NCBI RefSeq assembly: GCF_008000895.1
Contig: NZ_CP042823.1
Span: 5,478,501-5,542,500 of the forward strand
Origin: Methylobacterium sp. WL1
Lineage (GTDB): Bacteria > Pseudomonadota > Alphaproteobacteria > Rhizobiales > Beijerinckiaceae
Direction: 5' to 3'
DNA length: 64,000 bases
Shown: positions 60,065-64,000 of the stretch, in pieces
Layout of the letters: every line of letters begins with the position of its first letter
How positions within the stretch are numbered: the stretch's first letter is position 1
The notes under the pieces: model-generated
Databases searched by the model: none
Seen by the model: the letters and a program-made list of their open reading frames with translations, nothing else
Told to the model about the DNA's origin: nothing
Position numbers and translations under genes: made by a program

Positions 60065-60931
60065 ATGGCGGACGCGATGCGGGACAGGGTCTGCCTCGTC
60101 ACCGGGGCGACCAACGGCATCGGCTACGAGACGGCCCTGGGGCTCGCGCGCGATGGCGCCCGGGTCGCCATCGTCGGCCGCGATGCCGACAAGACGCGGG
60201 CCTGCGCGGAGCGGATCCGTTCGGCGGTCCCGGGCGCCGTCGTGGACCCGCACGTCGCGGACCTGTCCAGCCAGGGGGAGATCCGGCGGCTCGCCGGGTC
60301 CCTTCGCGCGACGTATCCCCGCCTCGACGTGCTGGTGAACAATGCCGGTGCGATCTTCGACCGGCGCGTCCTCACGGTCGACGGCATCGAGCGCACCTGG
60401 GCGCTCGACCATCTCGGCTACGTGCTGCTGACGGTGGAACTCCTCGACACCCTGAAGGCCTCGGCGTCCGCCGGGGCTGGCCCGCGCATCGTCAACGTCG
60501 CCTCGGCGGCCCATGAACGCGGGCATGTCGACTTCGCCGACATCGAGGGCGCCCGGCGCTACGGCGCGATGCGGGCCTATTCCCAGGCCAAGCTTGGCAA
60601 CGTGCTGTTCACCTACGCGCTGGCCCGGCGGGTGCGGGCCGACGGCATCACGGTCAACGCCCTGCATCCCGGGGTGATCGACACCGGCTTCGCCAAGAAC
60701 ACCGGCGGCCTGTTCGGCACCGCGTGGTCGCTGATGCGCCCGTTCCTAGCCAGGCCCGAAAAGGGCGCCGAGACCTCGCTCCACGTGGCGACCGCCCCCG
60801 AACTCGACGGCGTCACCGGCCGCTACTTTTCACGGTCCCGGCCAAAGGCGTCGTCGGCCGAGAGCCGCGACGAAGCCGTTCAGGAGCGCGTCTGGGCGCT
60901 GAGCCTCGCGCAGGTCGGGCGGGGCGGCTGA
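60065..60931 (+). CDS. Short-chain dehydrogenase/reductase (retinol dehydrogenase-like)
   Basis: 288 residues, ATG at 60065. Cofactor motif VTGATNGIGYETALGLA, VLVNNAGAIFDRR, catalytic serine near VNVASAAHERG, YSQAKLGN (YxxxK) and NALHPGVIDTGFA. The GRD start of strand 2 (AIVGRDADKTRA) suggests NADP(H). Resembles the classical SDR type related to retinol/protochlorophyllide reductases. Substrate unknown. Confidence 0.92.
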   Translation: MADAMRDRVCLVTGATNGIGYETALGLARDGARVAIVGRDADKTRACAERIRSAVPGAVVDPHVADLSSQGEIRRLAGSLRATYPRLDVLVNNAGAIFDRRVLTVDGIERTWALDHLGYVLLTVELLDTLKASASAGAGPRIVNVASAAHERGHVDFADIEGARRYGAMRAYSQAKLGNVLFTYALARRVRADGITVNALHPGVIDTGFAKNTGGLFGTAWSLMRPFLARPEKGAETSLHVATAPELDGVTGRYFSRSRPKASSAESRDEAVQERVWALSLAQVGRGG

Positions 60932-61113
60932 GCAGCCTTCGAGGCGCCGGCCGGGGGCGTGCTCCGCTCTGCAGGGTCAGGCCGGCCGCCTCGGTCGTCG
61001 CCAAGGTCAAAATGGCGGGACGGCGCGCGGCGGGGGATCCGGGGGTTCGCGCTCCGGTGCTGCACATGGCCCGGCGCCGCATCGTCGGGATGCGCGGTTC
61101 CGACGGGCGTCCC

Positions 61114-61857
61114 TCACATCAGCTGCGGCTCAACGTGCAGGTAGTGCGCATCGAACTCCGCGAAGACCTTCAAGCGCCCCCAGTCCAGGATCGTCAGCGT
61201 GCGCTGTCGATGCTGGATCATCTTCTCGGCACGCAGGTCCCTCAGGATTCGGTTGACGTGCACGGGGGTGAGGCCCAGCGCGTCGGCCATGACCGTCTGG
61301 GTGATCGGGAGGGGGCAGCGTCCTTCCTCCTTGACCAGGCCAGCCGCCTTCTGCCGGACGTACAGTTCGCAGAACAGGTGCGCCAAGCGCCTGGGACCGG
61401 ACCGGCGGCCGAGCCCGATCATCCACTCGTTGGTGATCGAGGCGGTCACCAGCACCTCGCGCCAGAGCGCCGCCGTGACATCGGGGTAGTGCACTATCAG
61501 GTCGTGGAGGGCGCCGTGCGGGATCAGGGCGACGGTCACCTGTGTGAAGGCGCCGATGCCCAGGTCGGCGGTGGGCAGATGCAGGCTCTGCAGGTCGGGG
61601 ATGTCGCCCGCGATGTGGAACGCCAGGAACTGACGCTCCCCTTTCTGCAGCAGCTTGAAGCGCCCCATCCAGCCGCTCAGGACGAAGCAGCAGCTCGCCG
61701 AGCGATCGCCGGGATGGATAAGGTCGGTGTTCGGCTCCAGCGCCTGCACGGAGACCGGCAGCGCCATGATGGCGCGCTGCGCCTCATCGGAGATCGGCAT
61801 GTCCCGGGACAGCCGCGCCACGAGCGTCGCAAGCGGATGGGTCGTCGTGAGCTGCAT
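61114..61857 (-). CDS. Crp/Fnr family transcriptional regulator
   Basis: 247 residues, ATG at 61857. cNMP-type sensor domain (about 30-150; LIHPGDRSASCCFVLSGWMG, HIAGDIPDLQSLHLP) and a C-terminal winged helix with PITQTVMADALGLTPVHVNR, ILRDLRAEKMIQ. The four-cysteine FNR signature is absent, though a CC pair is in the sensor. Such regulators are common in rhizobia-like bacteria and often respond to redox or unknown ligands. Stand-alone. Confidence 0.9.
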   Translation of the reverse strand: MQLTTTHPLATLVARLSRDMPISDEAQRAIMALPVSVQALEPNTDLIHPGDRSASCCFVLSGWMGRFKLLQKGERQFLAFHIAGDIPDLQSLHLPTADLGIGAFTQVTVALIPHGALHDLIVHYPDVTAALWREVLVTASITNEWMIGLGRRSGPRRLAHLFCELYVRQKAAGLVKEEGRCPLPITQTVMADALGLTPVHVNRILRDLRAEKMIQHRQRTLTILDWGRLKVFAEFDAHYLHVEPQLM

Positions 61858-61953
61858 CTCGCCCCGTCACGTCTGCTCGACGGAAGCGCACGCCTCTGCC
61901 AGTCATCGAGGTCTGAGCTTGAGCGGAAGCTTCGGGAGAGAAATTCACATAGA

Positions 61954-62318
61954 TCAACTCGACCCCGTGAAAGCGATTTTTGCGCACGGGCTTGGAGCGC
62001 CCGACGCCGATACCGGGTCGGCGCCAGCCAGTGCCCGAGAACGGGGACCGCTTCGGCGGAGCAGCCACAGGCCAGTCCAGTTCAAGGTGGCGGTGTAGAT
62101 CGGCTTGCCGTCCTCGTCCGTCACGACCACCGAGAACGCGCATCGGTCGCCGTCGTCCGGCACCTCGTCGCGCGCGATGTCCGGCAGCAGGCGCAAGACG
62201 TGCTGGCGGACAGCCGGGAAGTCCTCGAGCGCGGTGCCTTCGTCATCGCGGCCATAATGCGCGGGCCAAGCCGCCATTATAGATGTCGAAGAAGTAGCGA
62301 GGCCTGTAAACGTTTTGC
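61954..62318 (-). pseudogene. DUF6894 family gene, frameshifted
   Basis: The main frame gives HYGRDDEGTALEDFPAVRQH, DIARDEVPDDGDRCAFSVVV and TDEDGKPIYTATLNWTGLWL, typical of DUF6894. The family start, RYFFDIYNGG, lies just upstream in another frame. Deleting one C from the run at 62263-62265 (minus strand) joins them as FDIYNGGLAAHYGRDDEG. Even then no proper start codon is seen, and the C-terminus is extended. Function unknown. Confidence 0.6.
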
Positions 62319-62457
62319 TGGTGGGCGAATTTACCCGCAACAACGCACGTTAGAGCCGCCATCTTCGAAGGAGATGCCGGGACGGCGCCAATGAACGCGT
62401 CGACTCGCGGGCTCGGTCCCGACGGCGAGGCGGGTCGGTTGGGCGGTCACGCCCGCG

Positions 62458-63417
62458 TCACGCCGCCGCCCGCACCGCGTGGTCGGCCTGGGGCTGGATC
62501 TCGATGAACACCCGCGTGACCTGCGGGTTGCGCTGCTTCAGAGCTTTGTCGAGGCGGGTGACGAGGCCCTCGACCTCCCCGGCGCTGAGGTCGTCGGCCA
62601 TGTCGATGCTGACATTCACCAGGATGTCGGTCGGCCCGAGATGCTGGGTCAGCACCTCGTTGAGGTGGAGCACGCCGGGCTCGGCGCGCACGAGGTCCGA
62701 GATCGCCGCCACCACGGCGGGGTCGGCGGCCTCGCCGATCAGCAGGCCGTGGGTCTCGATCATCAGGAACACCGCCATCCCGACCAGCACCAGGCCGATC
62801 CCCACCGAGGCCCAGCCGTCGAGGCTCGGCCTGTCGAGCCAATGGGCCAGGACGACGCCCGCCAGGGCGATCAGCAGGCCGATCAGCGCCGCGGTGTCCT
62901 CGGCCAGGATCGTGAACAGGGTCGGATCCTTGCTGCGCCGGATCGCCCGCATCGCCGAGTGCTTGCCCTTCTCGGCCCAGAACTGGCGCATCGCCACGAA
63001 CCACGAGATCCCCTCGGCCACGATGGCGAAGCCGAGGATCGCGACGTTCACCCAGATCCCCGGCAGGGTGTAGCCGAACAGGTGCGCGTCCGCGTCCGGC
63101 GAGGGGTGGCGGATCCGCTCGACGCCCTCGTAGACCGCGAAGACGCCGCCACCGAGAAAGATCATCAGCGCGACCACGAAGGCGTAGAAATAGATCTCGC
63201 GCCCGTAGCCGAACGGGTGCCGGGCATCGGCCGGCCGCTTGGCCCGCTTCATCCCGACGAGCAGCAGCACCTGGTTGGCCGTGTCGACCACCGAGTGCAC
63301 GCCCTCGGCGAGCATCGCGGTCGAGCCGGTGAGCGCGCCGCCGACGAACTTCGCCGCCGCGATGGCGAGGTTCGCCCCCGCCGCCGCGTAGATCGCTCCC
63401 GTGCTCTCGTGCGCCAT
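62458..63417 (-). CDS. Cation diffusion facilitator (CDF) metal efflux protein
   Basis: 319 residues from the ATG at 63417 with GGAGG upstream; the much longer frame upstream is spurious. Six membrane helices; metal-binding HxxxD in LAEGVHSVVDTANQVLLLVG and a second acidic motif in ILAEDTAALIGLLIALAGV. The cytoplasmic C-terminal domain has VLHLNEVLTQHLGPTDILVN and VEGLVTRLDKALKQRNP. It exports Zn, Co, Fe or Mn; here ExxxA instead of HxxxD in the second motif may change selectivity. Confidence 0.9.
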   Translation of the reverse strand: MAHESTGAIYAAAGANLAIAAAKFVGGALTGSTAMLAEGVHSVVDTANQVLLLVGMKRAKRPADARHPFGYGREIYFYAFVVALMIFLGGGVFAVYEGVERIRHPSPDADAHLFGYTLPGIWVNVAILGFAIVAEGISWFVAMRQFWAEKGKHSAMRAIRRSKDPTLFTILAEDTAALIGLLIALAGVVLAHWLDRPSLDGWASVGIGLVLVGMAVFLMIETHGLLIGEAADPAVVAAISDLVRAEPGVLHLNEVLTQHLGPTDILVNVSIDMADDLSAGEVEGLVTRLDKALKQRNPQVTRVFIEIQPQADHAVRAAA

Positions 63418-63436
63418 CCCGGCCTCCGTGTCCGCC

Positions 63437-63478
63437 GCCCAAGCCTCGCCGCCCAAGCCTCGCCCCCCAAGCGTTGCC
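63437..63478 (+). repeat. Three tandem 14-base repeats before the CDF gene
   Basis: GCCCAAGCCTCGCC twice (63437-63450, 63451-63464) and a third diverged unit CCCCAAGCGTTGCC (63465-63478), within the 5' leader of the CDF gene. Confidence 0.75.
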
Positions 63479-63556
63479 GTGCGGCACCGGTTCCCGTGTG
63501 GACGCGTGGCGGTGCCCCGTGCAAGCTGAGATCGATCAGGACGCCTTGGAGCACGC

Positions 63557-63994
63557 ATGGCCGACGCGCAGTACGATCCCGACAACATCTTCGCCAAGAT
63601 CCTGCGGGGCGAGATCCCGTGCCACCGCGTCCACGAGGATGCGGACACGCTGGCCTTCATGGACGTGATGCCCCAGGGCGAGGGGCACACCCTGGTGATC
63701 CCCAAGGCGCCGTCCCGCGGGTTGCTCGATGCCGACCCGGCCGCCCTGGCGACCCTGATGGCGAGCGTCCAGACGGTGGCCCGGGCCGTGAAGGCGGCGT
63801 TCGAGGCGGACGGCCTGACGGTGTTCCAGTTCAACGAGCCGGCGGGCGGGCAGACCGTGTTCCACCTGCACGTCCACGTCATCCCCCGGTTCGAGGGCGT
63901 TCCGCTGAAGCGCCACGAGGGCGGGATGGCCGACAACGCGGTGCTGGCCGAGTACGCCGCGCGCATCCGGACGGCGTTGCAGGCCGGTCGCTGA
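63557..63994 (+). CDS. HIT family nucleotide hydrolase/transferase
   Basis: 145 residues, ATG at 63557. FAKILRGEIPCHRVHEDADT, EGHTLVIPKAPSRGLLDADP, and the catalytic triad HLHVHVIPRFEG. Close to the HinT/HIT subgroup that hydrolyses adenosine phosphoramidates, with a C-terminal helix. Divergent from the CDF gene. Confidence 0.93.
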   Translation: MADAQYDPDNIFAKILRGEIPCHRVHEDADTLAFMDVMPQGEGHTLVIPKAPSRGLLDADPAALATLMASVQTVARAVKAAFEADGLTVFQFNEPAGGQTVFHLHVHVIPRFEGVPLKRHEGGMADNAVLAEYAARIRTALQAGR

Positions 63995-64000
63995 GACCGC

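Overview
This 64 kb window is GC-rich chromosomal DNA from an alphaproteobacterium, most likely Methylobacterium or a close relative. That placement is an inference from gene content: Tad/Cpa pilus genes, a GcrA-type zinc domain, the bacteriochlorophyll enzyme BciA, a class II photolyase, tandem BTLCP cysteine peptidases, DUF3126/DUF3072/DUF6429/DUF6894 families and very high GC at third codon positions. I see no prophage, integrase, transposase, CRISPR array, rRNA or replication origin. One tRNA-Leu(GAG) is present.

Layout: 1-5.6 kb holds rRNA methylation genes (a TrmA/RlmD-type enzyme and TlyA), periplasmic SodC, an acyl-CoA thioesterase, small secreted and membrane proteins and a DEAD-box helicase. 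5.9-12 kb holds an OPT transporter, a broken DUF6429 gene, tRNA-Leu, a FliN-domain protein, LipB and a two-barrel outer-membrane porin. 12.2-15.5 kb is a four-gene ferrous iron uptake operon (P19 protein, cupredoxin, polyferredoxin, FTR1 permease). 17.1-25.1 kb is a minus-strand Tad pilus assembly operon, cpaB-cpaC-cpaD-cpaE-cpaF-tadB-tadC. It lacks the pilin, but a Flp pilin gene lies alone at 46.9 kb. 25.3-37.3 kb is a catabolic region: an amino-acid-type binding protein, an iron alcohol dehydrogenase, a LysR regulator, and a valine/isobutyryl-CoA degradation set (mmsA, acyl-CoA dehydrogenase, 3-hydroxyisobutyryl-CoA hydrolase, mmsB, enoyl-CoA hydratase, acyl-CoA synthetase).

37.5-48.5 kb holds two BTLCP peptidases, a decayed LysR gene, cysE, a Cro/C1-shikimate-kinase fusion regulator, a lytic transglycosylase, a HAD phosphatase, gluconokinase, the Flp pilin and a polysaccharide export lipoprotein. 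48.6-64 kb holds two more orphan binding proteins, a hicAB toxin-antitoxin pair, a tyrosine-type phosphatase, a PAP2 phosphatase, bciA overlapping an NHL-repeat protein, a class II photolyase, a ClC antiporter, an SDR, a Crp-type regulator, a cation efflux protein and a HIT protein.

Two things run through the whole window. First, at least seven genes have reading frames broken by small indels, mostly one base in a run of C/G. Because widely conserved genes are affected (cpaF, cpaC, bciA, the DEAD helicase), residual sequencing errors are as likely as real mutation. For these genes I give repaired extents and say where the frame changes. Second, several families of GC-rich palindromic repeats occupy the intergenic gaps. 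I found no convincing new multi-gene system. The most interesting unexplained signal is a candidate small RNA with an anti-Shine-Dalgarno loop and its own terminator at about 56.4 kb.
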